Shown: positions 1 to 8,317 of the stretch, piece by piece
Numbering within the stretch: the first letter of the stretch is position 1
How the letters are laid out: every line of letters starts with the position of its first letter
The notes under the pieces: generated by a model
Database searches by the model: none
What the model was told of the DNA's origin: nothing
The model's input: the letters and a program-made list of their open reading frames with translations, nothing else
Position numbers and translations under genes: made by a program
Assembly: GCA_018064885.1 (NCBI GenBank)
Contig: JAGHUI010000013.1
Coordinates: forward strand, 19,127 to 83,126
Length of the DNA: 64,000 nt
Direction: 5' to 3'
DNA from: Candidatus Minthosoma equi
GTDB taxonomy: Bacteria > Bacteroidota > Bacteroidia > Bacteroidales > Bacteroidaceae

Positions 1-2
1 GC

Positions 3-278
3 AAAAAGCGCATCAAGGATTTATGGCTGAACGTAGAAGGAAATGTGATAGCAACAGCATCAAAACCAGGTGAATACTCTTGGTCTTTCTCTGGCGAAGG
101 CAGCGCCTTCACACAGTCGTTCATCAAGCAGATGCGACGTGAAATCAGTTCCAGCCGCACCGACGAGGTCAGCTGGCAGCGCCTTATAGACAACACCATA
201 GAGTCGGCTCGCAAGAAAACACTGGAATGTGAGAACTCTCAACACGGAATACGTTATATGAACGTGAAAAAGAGATAG
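3..278 (+). CDS. Caspase-like peptidase (C14 family), 3' end only
   Basis: The reading frame is open from the left edge of the window, so only the last 91 residues are present. The visible part contains GNVIATASKPGEYSW followed by GSAFTQSFI, which resembles the small-subunit end of the caspase/metacaspase fold in Bacteroidota caspase-family proteins, where the protein reads out its substrate pocket just after the catalytic cysteine. The His-Cys dyad itself lies upstream of the window and cannot be checked. The gene ends convergent to the histidine kinase that follows, with a long hairpin between them. The assignment is by motif resemblance only and the substrate is unknown. Confidence 0.55.
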   Translation, partial: KKRIKDLWLNVEGNVIATASKPGEYSWSFSGEGSAFTQSFIKQMRREISSSRTDEVSWQRLIDNTIESARKKTLECENSQHGIRYMNVKKR

Positions 279-330
279 TTATCGCATACACCTAAAATTT
301 TCGAAAACTACTACGAGGTAATTGCTCTCA

Positions 331-393
331 GCATTACGGGGAAATGCAACGTTGCTTTACGAGGAAAAGCAATGCAGCATTTCCCCGTAATGC
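331..393. terminator. Long inverted repeat between convergent genes, probable bidirectional terminator
   Basis: Positions 331-347 (GCATTACGGGGAAATGC) are perfectly complementary to 377-393, a 17-bp stem. The 29-nt loop holds a second inverted pair, TTGCTTT and AAAGCAA. It lies between a plus gene ending at 278 and a minus gene ending at 433, the expected place for a shared terminator. The T-run on either side is weak (CTTTT at 392-396 only). Confidence 0.6.
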
Positions 394-432
394 TTTTCGG
401 AAAGTTTAGCACTTATAGAACAGGCTTATTGT

Positions 433-2385
433 TTATTCGCTTAACGGATGAACAAACACAAACCTTGCGCCGCCAGCAGTATAGCTTGTGTCAAGCTTCA
501 CGTAACCGCCAAGCCTTTCAGCAAGCTGGCGGCAAATAGAAAGACCGAGACCTGTACCCTGCTTGAACGTGTCAAGCTTCTCAAAACGACCAAAGATCAG
601 CTCAGCCTTTTCCGCAGGCACACCCTCGCCAGTATCCGTCACGGAGAATGTCAGCATGCCTGGAGTCTCTTTGAGCGACGTATGAACATGAATCTCACCC
701 TCTGCCGTATGCTTTATAGCGTTTGTAAGGAAGTTGATGATAATCTGCTGACAACGCTGACTGTCAGACATGATGGTGAACTCATCATCAACCTCAGTAG
801 TATAATAAAGCTTAATATGATCAGGGCAGCGATAAGAAACCGTGTTGACAGCATTCTGGCAAATATCGTTAGCACGGCACTCCCCTACATTCAGTCGGTA
901 CTTTCCGCTTTCCATATCGCTAACATCCAGAATATCACCAACAAGCGTTGACAGCATATCAGTATTTCCCTTGATGATATTGCCATACTGCACCATCTCC
1001 TCAGCCGAAATGAACTCACGCATTTCAGGGTTCGTCAGCAACTGAGAGAAACCGCAAATAGCATTGAGCGGAGTGCGTAGCTCATGACTCATGTTCTGCA
1101 AGAAGATAGTCTGAGTCTCGTTTGCACGCTTAATCTTCGCACTGTACTGACGCTGACGCACATAGAGAACCACAAACAACACAACGATAACGATGAACAG
1201 CACAGCAATGCTTATAATAAAATATATGAGCATCTGGTTTCTTTCCGACTCCAGATTGAACACCTTATACTTCGCCTCCATCTCCGTTATCTGAGCCGCA
1301 AATGACTGATTGAAAAATTCCTCCACAAGGTAAGCAATGGTATTCGCCTTCTCGTATGCCTCCTTCCATCGTCCCATAGCAGCAAGCACTTCAACCTGCT
1401 GTTTTCTGTAGCTGAGAGGAGGATATGGATATTCTTCTTCCACCCACTCCCATGCCTTTTCCTTATCACCCTTAGCCAAAGCATAACGAGACATCATAGT
1501 GCGATAAATACACATATCATGAGCATAAAGCGTTATGGTGGAATCTCTCTCAAGATAGTCATAATACTCTTTCGCCTTATCAAGCTCCTTCGCATCAACA
1601 TAATAGCAAAGAGAATACACCCCAAGCATCGCAGTGATATAATTCACCTCTATTTCAGTTTTTGTGCTCTTATCCTCTTTCTCCATTATCTCATACATCT
1701 CGTCAAGATAAGGCTTCATGTCACTGTACTCCTTGGTGATATTCATACCGTTAAGAACATCAAGTCCCATATATATAGTATATGAGCGATCAAGGTAATC
1801 GCCCTTGCTGAGCTCGTATGCGCGCTTAGCATACTCAAGCGCCAAACTATCCTGGAACTGCTCGCTGTACGAAAGGCTCAGCATCTGACAAGCCTTCATC
1901 TCACCATAGTTGTCCTTAGGATAGTACGTCATGAGCTCATTTGTCAAATCAAACACTTTCACATAATCTGCCGTAAATATATAGGAATAGCAAAGGAAGC
2001 TCATCGCATCAATCATCGTATAGTGATAGTTCTTTGTATCCAGTTTCATTTCCGCAAGCATGTGATACTTAGGCAGAAGAGAATCAATAGGATAATCAAG
2101 ATTATACATACATCGCATTGCATTCCTCAGCGCATAAAGCATATCATCTTCCTTCTTCTCTTTCGAAGCAAGATCATACAGAATACCCAGCAGATACACC
2201 TCGCGAGTAGTATTTATAGAATCACGGCTCAGATTATAAGCAGCATCCAGTCTCTTTCTGCTATCTTTAATGGAATAAATGCGTTCTTTCAATTTGGCAA
2301 AATCAGCATCCTCACTAGCATTTTCCGCAAAAGAAGGCAGAAAAGCCAGCAGTGCCAAGGCAATTAAGTATAAGATTCGCTTCAT
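433..2385 (-). CDS. Membrane sensor histidine kinase with TPR-like sensor region
   Basis: 650 residues. An N-terminal signal peptide (to about residue 21) leads to a roughly 360-residue helical region with TPR-like spacing, predicted periplasmic. One membrane segment follows at about 385-409, then a short coiled linker, a HisKA domain with the phospho-acceptor in QNMSHELRTPLNA (His434) and a HATPase domain with N box (NFLTNAIKHT), G1 (DTGEGVP), F box (FGRFEKL) and G2 (GTGLGLSI). No receiver or DNA-binding domain is fused, and no response regulator is in the window, so it is an orphan kinase here. It is divergent from the fimbrial operon, which makes control of fimbriae a possibility but not shown. 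The stimulus is unknown. Confidence 0.9.
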   Translation of the reverse strand: MKRILYLIALALLAFLPSFAENASEDADFAKLKERIYSIKDSRKRLDAAYNLSRDSINTTREVYLLGILYDLASKEKKEDDMLYALRNAMRCMYNLDYPIDSLLPKYHMLAEMKLDTKNYHYTMIDAMSFLCYSYIFTADYVKVFDLTNELMTYYPKDNYGEMKACQMLSLSYSEQFQDSLALEYAKRAYELSKGDYLDRSYTIYMGLDVLNGMNITKEYSDMKPYLDEMYEIMEKEDKSTKTEIEVNYITAMLGVYSLCYYVDAKELDKAKEYYDYLERDSTITLYAHDMCIYRTMMSRYALAKGDKEKAWEWVEEEYPYPPLSYRKQQVEVLAAMGRWKEAYEKANTIAYLVEEFFNQSFAAQITEMEAKYKVFNLESERNQMLIYFIISIAVLFIVIVVLFVVLYVRQRQYSAKIKRANETQTIFLQNMSHELRTPLNAICGFSQLLTNPEMREFISAEEMVQYGNIIKGNTDMLSTLVGDILDVSDMESGKYRLNVGECRANDICQNAVNTVSYRCPDHIKLYYTTEVDDEFTIMSDSQRCQQIIINFLTNAIKHTAEGEIHVHTSLKETPGMLTFSVTDTGEGVPAEKAELIFGRFEKLDTFKQGTGLGLSICRQLAERLGGYVKLDTSYTAGGARFVFVHPLSE

Positions 2386-2419
2386 TATTTGATTTAGGAA
2401 ATTAACATTGTTCGTACGG

Positions 2420-2451
2420 CAAAATTAAAAACAAAATCCTTCACATACAAA
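2420..2451 (-). promoter_or_regulatory. Promoter of the histidine kinase gene
   Basis: Read on the minus strand, TTTG (2451-2448), a 20-bp spacer and TAATTTTG (2427-2420) match the Bacteroidota sigma-ABfr consensus TTTG-N19-21-TAnnTTTG. The start codon is 35 bp downstream of the -7 box. Confidence 0.7.
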
Positions 2452-2653
2452 AATAATACTCAAAAAATCAAGCATGAGGCATAATTTCGTGACAAAATAT
2501 GCCTTTTAGTGAATTTTGAACTTTTTCACATTTATTTACCAAAAGCACCTAAATCACATACTTGCATTTTTAAATACGTTACAATTTCTTTTCGCAAGGT
2601 TACAAACAAGCGATTTCAATCTGCATTGCAGAACATCGTATAAGAAAAAACCA

Positions 2654-2661
2654 TATATTTG
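2654..2661 (+). promoter_or_regulatory. Candidate -7 box of the fimbrial operon
   Basis: TATATTTG fits TAnnTTTG. No TTG sits at the ideal 19-21 bp upstream (nearest 2626-2628, spacer 25), so the promoter may be weak or need an activator. The first good Met is 2764, giving a leader of about 95 nt. The rest of the 378-bp gap 2386-2763 is AT-rich and shows no further feature. Confidence 0.5.
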
Positions 2662-2763
2662 CAAAAAATAAATCTGGTACATCAGGAAAACCTTTGTGAC
2701 TTTTCTGACAAACCTTTAAATCCTATTATTGAAAATTATCTAATTTACTATTGCTATTATACT

Positions 2764-3372
2764 ATGACAATCTGTAAAAACAATTTTGTCAGTTTCATTT
2801 TGTGCACCCTTCTCTGGTTGATGTCAACCGGCAAGGCGATATCACAAAGTGCTCTAAAAACAAATTTCTTGCATGACGCAACTGCTACTCCCACTTTGGC
2901 ATTTGAAGTTGGCATGGGACGCAAAAACACCGCACAGATCTATTATGGTCTGAACGGATGGAAGACAAGCGACACAAAACAGTGGAAGCACTGGATTGTC
3001 CGACCAGAATTCCGATGGTGGTTCTGCAGCAAGTTCAACGGGCACTTCCTTGACGTTCATGCTCATGGAGGACAATTCAATGCAGCAAACATTGACATGT
3101 TGCCTACTGGCGTATATTTTGGCGGTGATGATTTGCGCAAAGAACTTCGTACAAACAAATACGAAGGCAGCTTTGCCGGATTAGGCATAGGATATGGCTA
3201 TCAATGGATTCTGAGTCGCCACTGGAACTTTGAAACCGAAATAGGTGTTGGCTACACCCATGTGTGGTACGATAAATACCGCTGCGGAGAGTGCGGAGCC
3301 AAGATTAGCGACGGAGAAACGAACCATGTGGGAATGACCAAGCTGGGACTCTCATTAGTGTATGTATTCTAA
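2764..3372 (+). CDS. DUF3575 protein, first gene of fimbrial operon
   Basis: 202 residues from the Met at 2764. An upstream in-frame TTG at 2659 overlaps the promoter -7 box, and only the 2764 start gives a clean signal peptide (MTICKNNFVSFILCTLLW..., cleavage near AISQ). The mature part starts LKTNFLHDATATPTLAFEVG and ends in an aromatic beta-strand pattern (LGLSLVYVF) typical of an 8-stranded outer-membrane barrel. DUF3575 proteins commonly lead Bacteroidales Mfa/Fim gene clusters; their exact role in fimbrial biogenesis is not established. A 18-bp gap separates it from the DUF3868 gene. Confidence 0.8.
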   Translation: MTICKNNFVSFILCTLLWLMSTGKAISQSALKTNFLHDATATPTLAFEVGMGRKNTAQIYYGLNGWKTSDTKQWKHWIVRPEFRWWFCSKFNGHFLDVHAHGGQFNAANIDMLPTGVYFGGDDLRKELRTNKYEGSFAGLGIGYGYQWILSRHWNFETEIGVGYTHVWYDKYRCGECGAKISDGETNHVGMTKLGLSLVYVF

Positions 3373-3390
3373 ACCAGGGGGAGAAAAAGT

Positions 3391-4872
3391 ATGAAAAAGA
3401 TTTTCACAATAATGCTGTTAGCAGCAATTTCTGCCCTGCCAGCACTGAGCGCAACCGATGGCGAGGGCATACAGACAAGCCACGTTCAAGTTACACGAGA
3501 TGAGAACAAGGTGATTGTCACAATGAACATCATTCTTGACCAGATCAATCTCAAGCGCAATCAGCAAGTTTTCGTAACACCTTATCTTGAAAGCACAGAC
3601 CATAAGACTGTGGCATCCTTCCCAAGCGTTCTGCTCAACGGACGCAATATGCAGTATGTCTATGAGCGCAGCGGCATGAGCCGAAAAATGAAAGCAAGCC
3701 ACGACCAGATTGCGCAGGTTGTCCGCCGCAAGAATGGCACTGAGCAGACACTTTCCTATACAGAGAGCATAGACATCATGCCATGGATGGACGGACAGGA
3801 GCTTTCCTTCCATCTTGCCATAGACTCCTGCGGCTGCGGCGTCATTGCTGGTTCTGACCAGTCGGAACTGATGCAGCTGATGCTAACACCTAAGCTTAGA
3901 AAACTCTACACATCTTTTATAATACCTGCTGTGACCGAAGCACCTGTGGCTATTCATGAAGGCAAGGCTCGAGTGCAGTTCGAAGTAGATCGCACCGAAC
4001 TCCATGCTGTGCCATACGTATGCAAGAACGGACAGAGAATAGACAACCGTGCTCAGCTGCAAATTATCTGCGACTCAATCAATTATGCACTGCGCGATGA
4101 AAATGTAGAGATTGCAAACATCAACATCTGCGGTTATGCATCGCCAGAATCGCCTTATGATCACAACGATTTCCTTGCGACCAACCGTTCTCGCTCATTG
4201 GCAGAATACATTGGACAGCGCTATAACCTTCCTAAGGAACGCTGCACATACAGTTCTGTACCTGAGAACTGGGCAGAATTCCGCGAACAGGTCATAGCTG
4301 CTAACGACATCACTGAGAAACAGCGCCAGGATCTTTTGGAGCTCATTGACAAACCTACCTATGGCTCTGCTGACTTCGATGCCAAGGAAAGAGCTTTGAA
4401 AACCGATCCACGCTATGCAAAACTCTATAAAGAGAAGATTCTGCCTGTCTGGTTCCCTGAGCTGCGATGCACAAAGTTTGCCATCAGCACTCGCCTGAAA
4501 CCAACATCCGACGAACAGCTTGCTCGAATCATCAAGACCTCACCTGAGTTGCTGAGTCTCAACCAGATGTTCCGTGTAGCACGCTTATACCCAGAAGGTT
4601 CTGCAGAATTCAATGAGACATTCAGCATCGCTCTCCGCTTCTATACTGACGATCCTGTGGCAAATCTCAATGCAGCAGTAGCAGCCATCAAAGCAGGAAA
4701 CTTCGACCAGGCAGCCAAGTATCTGGAAAAGGCAGGTGACAGCCCAGAAGCAGAAAATGCGCGCGGTGTTGTAGCAGCCAACAACAACGACATGGAAGCT
4801 GCACTTCGCCACTTCAATGCTGCCGGTTCATTGCGTGAGGCTGCACTCAACAAATCTCTCATAAAAGAATAA
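3391..4872 (+). CDS. DUF3868 / OmpA-like protein of fimbrial operon
   Basis: 493 residues with a signal peptide (cleavage near ALSATDG). The N-terminal half is a beta-rich DUF3868-like region. The middle carries an OmpA-C-like segment (NICGYASPESP, then NRSRSLAEYI), a fold that usually binds peptidoglycan, and the last 90 residues look like a TPR repeat pair (NLNAAVAAIKAGNFDQAAKYL). The usual partner in these clusters is the DUF3575 protein just upstream, so a barrel plus periplasmic peptidoglycan anchor pair is a reasonable inference. The gap to the major subunit gene is 49 bp. It is likely structural or assembly-related rather than a pilin. Confidence 0.8.
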   Translation: MKKIFTIMLLAAISALPALSATDGEGIQTSHVQVTRDENKVIVTMNIILDQINLKRNQQVFVTPYLESTDHKTVASFPSVLLNGRNMQYVYERSGMSRKMKASHDQIAQVVRRKNGTEQTLSYTESIDIMPWMDGQELSFHLAIDSCGCGVIAGSDQSELMQLMLTPKLRKLYTSFIIPAVTEAPVAIHEGKARVQFEVDRTELHAVPYVCKNGQRIDNRAQLQIICDSINYALRDENVEIANINICGYASPESPYDHNDFLATNRSRSLAEYIGQRYNLPKERCTYSSVPENWAEFREQVIAANDITEKQRQDLLELIDKPTYGSADFDAKERALKTDPRYAKLYKEKILPVWFPELRCTKFAISTRLKPTSDEQLARIIKTSPELLSLNQMFRVARLYPEGSAEFNETFSIALRFYTDDPVANLNAAVAAIKAGNFDQAAKYLEKAGDSPEAENARGVVAANNNDMEAALRHFNAAGSLREAALNKSLIKE

Positions 4873-4921
4873 AAACAACAAAAAATATTAACCAAATTAT
4901 TCACAATTAAACCAAACAATT

Positions 4922-6913
4922 ATGAAAAAGCAATTTTTCTTTTCTATGCTCGCAGCAGCCGCAATGCTGGCAAGCTGTAGCAGTGAAGATGCCATCGCAC
5001 CAGACAAAGGTGGCAACGAGTATGGTATGATAGAAGGTCAGCCTGCTTTCATCTCTTTGGGCATTGCTATGCCTGATGGCGCCTCAACACGTGCCAATGA
5101 CGACGTCAATGATGGCATTGCAGAAGAATATGAAGTAAAGAGTGGTCGTCTAGTACTTTTCAAAGGTTCTACAGAAGCATCTGCAACACTTTGGAAACAA
5201 TACGATATTACAGATAACATCAAGGCTGCTGCAGATTGGGGACTCGAAAGTAGTAGTACTCAAATTACATCTACTAGCAAAAAGTTTGTTCAGGAAATAG
5301 AGTCTCCCGCACTCGGTGCCTCAGACAAGCTTTGGGCTTATGTTATTTTGAACGACAAGAACAACCTCACTGTTACTTGCACACCAGGAACGACATTCCC
5401 TATATTTGGCAAACAAATACTCACTGCAATTGGTATTGCTGACGAAACTACAGGTTACGGAAGCCAGAACGCTAATGGACTTGTAATGACTAGTGTACCT
5501 CTTTCTCCAACTAAGGGTGGTTCTGCTATTGCAACAGGAGCGCCTTATACCCTTACTCCTATCAATGCAAGTGCAGTCTATCCAACAAAGGCAGAAGCAG
5601 AGCTTTCTACTGCAGCCGTTGCATGTTGCTACGTAGAGCGTGCAGCTGTTAAGGTCGATGTTACTGTTAAAGCAAGCATAACAGACCCTACTGGTTCTGG
5701 AACAATTGACAATACAAAGGTTACATGGGGTCTGGGAAATGTAAACAACAATGCATCTGGTTATCATAATACTCGTCAGTTTGATGCAGCATGGATGCCA
5801 TACATCAACAAGCAGGTTTCTAATACAGATCCAAGAAGATACCGTTTCGTAAGTGTAAATCCACTCTTCGCCTCAGATCACATGGAGGGTTATCGTACTT
5901 ATTTCGGTAGTGATGTTAACTACAATGGCAACGTAGGTCTCATCAACTCTCAGGTTACAACATATCCTATAGCTAACGGTGGAAAGGCCTACACTTATGA
6001 GAACACTTTCGATGAGAATAGCCAGATTTATGCTAACACAACATTTGTTAGCCTTAAGGTTGAATTGAACAATGGTACTACATTCTACACTATTGATGGT
6101 GAGAATAATACAGCTCTCAATCTAGCTGCTCTAAGGACAAAGTTGGCAAACAAAGTTGATGAACAGATTAAGGTTTCAACTATTGACCCATTAATTGCAG
6201 AAATCCAATCAAAAATTACTGCAGACCTCGCCAATTCTTCAGGTGTACTTCGCACTGCAGGTTTTAATGCATCAGACGTTATTGAATTTACACTTGCACA
6301 CAACATAACTCTTGCAGGATCACTTGATGCTTTTAATCGTGACACCTACACTGACCATTTAGTTTTCAACTCTATTACTGTAAATAGTTCTACTGCTACT
6401 ACTGCACAAGAGACAGCTATAAAATCAGTAGAGTTTATAACTTCACAGACAATTCAGCAGAAACTTGAAGCAACAGAACTCGTAAGTCTTATTACTCCAG
6501 AGAAAGTGTTCGTTTACACAAATGGTATTGCTTACTATGCTACCCGAATTGCTCACTTTGGTGATACTGAAACCCCTTGGAATACAGAATCAGCTTCATA
6601 CAACAACTACAACAAGATTTATCCTACAGATGGTCAAGCACTTGGTGTAATTCCTAGTGACTATGGAACAAACCGAGCAAACGCATGGCTTGGTCGTTGG
6701 GGTATAGTTCGTAACAACTGGTATTCTATCGTTGTTGATGACATCAAGGGCATCGGTGATGCAACACCATTAAACTATAATGGTACAGCTACAGGTCCTG
6801 ATGGTGACGTTCCTGGTAACACTCCAGATGACAACCCAACACCAAAGTACTACATTGCTGCTCATATCCATATTCTCCCATGGGTTAAGCGTACTCAGAA
6901 CGTAGAATTCTAA
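4922..6913 (+). CDS. Mfa1-family major fimbrial subunit
   Basis: 663 residues. The signal peptide ends in a lipobox (LASCSS), so it is exported as a lipoprotein, as FimA/Mfa1 prepilins are before proteolytic maturation and strand-exchange polymerisation at the cell surface. The C-terminal domain shows the Mfa1 signature WGIVRNNWYSIVVDDI followed by a proline-rich linker and the terminal strand IHILPWVKRTQNVEF. It is longer than Porphyromonas Mfa1 (about 560), with low-complexity Thr/Asn-rich inserts in the middle that suggest a variable surface-exposed region. It is followed immediately by a strong hairpin terminator, so it is expected to be transcribed in excess over the genes after it. Confidence 0.88.
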   Translation: MKKQFFFSMLAAAAMLASCSSEDAIAPDKGGNEYGMIEGQPAFISLGIAMPDGASTRANDDVNDGIAEEYEVKSGRLVLFKGSTEASATLWKQYDITDNIKAAADWGLESSSTQITSTSKKFVQEIESPALGASDKLWAYVILNDKNNLTVTCTPGTTFPIFGKQILTAIGIADETTGYGSQNANGLVMTSVPLSPTKGGSAIATGAPYTLTPINASAVYPTKAEAELSTAAVACCYVERAAVKVDVTVKASITDPTGSGTIDNTKVTWGLGNVNNNASGYHNTRQFDAAWMPYINKQVSNTDPRRYRFVSVNPLFASDHMEGYRTYFGSDVNYNGNVGLINSQVTTYPIANGGKAYTYENTFDENSQIYANTTFVSLKVELNNGTTFYTIDGENNTALNLAALRTKLANKVDEQIKVSTIDPLIAEIQSKITADLANSSGVLRTAGFNASDVIEFTLAHNITLAGSLDAFNRDTYTDHLVFNSITVNSSTATTAQETAIKSVEFITSQTIQQKLEATELVSLITPEKVFVYTNGIAYYATRIAHFGDTETPWNTESASYNNYNKIYPTDGQALGVIPSDYGTNRANAWLGRWGIVRNNWYSIVVDDIKGIGDATPLNYNGTATGPDGDVPGNTPDDNPTPKYYIAAHIHILPWVKRTQNVEF

Positions 6914-6945
6914 TCTAAAAACTCTTTAGATTCAAATAATCAACT

Positions 6946-6984
6946 GGCGTGGTGCCACGGCACCACCTTGGCACCACGCCTTTT
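6946..6984 (+). terminator. Strong hairpin plus T-run between major subunit and anchor genes
   Basis: GGCGTGGTGCCA (6946-6957) pairs perfectly with 6969-6980, an 11-nt loop between, followed by TTTT. It stands inside the operon. No new promoter is obvious before 7019, so it probably acts as a leaky attenuator setting subunit ratio. Confidence 0.75.
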
Positions 6985-7018
6985 ACACATTATATATTAT
7001 TAATATAGAAACCAACAA

Positions 7019-8257
7019 ATGAAACGTTTTCAACGATACATAACTGCTGCTCTGCTTGTGTGTGCGGCTGCTTTCTTCACAGCCTGCTCAATGATGGAAG
7101 ATGACCGCTCCGACTGCCCTACAGGACTCTACGTACGGTTCGTCTATGACTACAACACACAGCGTGCCGACATGTTCAAGGATCATGTGGGTTACGTCAC
7201 CCTTTATGTCTTCGACGAAAACGGCAACAAAGTCGCTGAGAAGAGTGTCGCCAATACCACTGCCACCATGCCACTGGCCCAGTATGGCTACACCATGCAT
7301 TTCACACCAGAAGAACTGGGCATCAAATCTGGTTCTGCATCAAGCAATTTGGCATCCAGAAAATACCGTCTCCAAGCCGTAGCCATGCAGAAAGACTGGG
7401 ATGCAGCTCTCTCAACACCAGGCGCCAAGTACCGCCGCACCGCAGCTACTAACGCCAACGCCCTCACCATAACCCTCGACCACGAGGCTGCCACAGCTCC
7501 AGACGCTTCTACGTCGGGTCTCCACACAGTAAGCAACAGCGCGCCTCTCGACACCCTCTGGCACACCCTCAAGGTAATGCCAAGCGAACCAACCTACGGC
7601 TACAACGCTCCAGCCATAGCAAAGACAAGCAAGCCATACTCAATCTATCCTGTAGAAGATCAGATGGTAAGCGTTCAGGAAGGCTATGCAACATACGCCA
7701 CAGTCTCACTTATTCGTGACACTAAGCACCTGAATATCACACTCCGACAACTCGACAATCCTGCTGACATCAATGCTGATGACTATGAGGTCACAATCGT
7801 GGATCGCAACTCCACACTCGCTGCCGACAATAGCCTTGCATCTGATGACACTCTACTATACACACCATACGCCCAATGGACAACCAGCTACGACAATGAC
7901 GGCACACAGATAGATGGAGACATTCATCCTGCAACACGTAGCACAATCATAAACCGCACTGCTCACTACAATCTGATGTTCAACCGCTTGATGTACGATG
8001 CTGACAGTGAGAAATGTGGAAAGCTATGCATACGCAACAAGAAAAATGGCGAAACAGTTGCTCTCATCAACCTGCCAAGCATCTTGGCTGACGGCCGAAT
8101 CGCTTATGAAATGTATAACTACAGCCAACAAGAGTACCTCGATCGTGAGTACGACTACGAACTCGACTTCTTCCTCAAAGGTGACGAGTGGCAGTATCTG
8201 GACATCCAAATCCACGTCCTTTCATGGGCACTCCGCAAACAAAACGTAAAACTCTAA
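7019..8257 (+). CDS. FimB/Mfa2-family fimbrial anchor lipoprotein
   Basis: 412 residues, signal peptide with lipobox (FFTACSMM) giving an outer-membrane lipoprotein. The start of the mature protein (DRSDCPTGLYVRFVYDYN) is the characteristic N-terminus of the FimB/Mfa2 family, which anchors the fimbria and limits its length. The end (IQIHVLSWALRKQNVKL) mirrors the terminal strand of the major subunit. It lies directly after the intra-operon terminator, consistent with one anchor per many subunits. Its stop codon falls inside the first copy of a 14-bp tandem repeat. Confidence 0.88.
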   Translation: MKRFQRYITAALLVCAAAFFTACSMMEDDRSDCPTGLYVRFVYDYNTQRADMFKDHVGYVTLYVFDENGNKVAEKSVANTTATMPLAQYGYTMHFTPEELGIKSGSASSNLASRKYRLQAVAMQKDWDAALSTPGAKYRRTAATNANALTITLDHEAATAPDASTSGLHTVSNSAPLDTLWHTLKVMPSEPTYGYNAPAIAKTSKPYSIYPVEDQMVSVQEGYATYATVSLIRDTKHLNITLRQLDNPADINADDYEVTIVDRNSTLAADNSLASDDTLLYTPYAQWTTSYDNDGTQIDGDIHPATRSTIINRTAHYNLMFNRLMYDADSEKCGKLCIRNKKNGETVALINLPSILADGRIAYEMYNYSQQEYLDREYDYELDFFLKGDEWQYLDIQIHVLSWALRKQNVKL

Positions 8258-8314
8258 CCACTAAACCCTAACCTCTAACCACTAACCTCTAACCACTAAC
8301 CTCTAACCACTAAA
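8252..8314 (+). repeat. 14-bp tandem repeat (four copies) before the first minor-subunit gene
   Basis: Unit CTCTAACCACTAAC occurs at 8252-8265 (last base differs), 8273-8286, 8287-8300 and 8301-8314 (last base differs), with a 7-bp partial unit (CCCTAAC) after the first. The array fills the whole gap between the anchor gene stop and the ATG at 8318 and takes the place of a ribosome-binding region. Every unit carries TAA stops. Confidence 0.9.
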
Positions 8315-8317
8315 CAA

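Noticed and set aside
448..2367. Several plus-strand open frames opposite the histidine kinase
   Set aside because: They are in antisense to a complete, motif-rich kinase and have no domain pattern.
2659..2763. Longer N-terminus of the DUF3575 protein
   Set aside because: The TTG lies in the -7 box and the extension hides the signal peptide.
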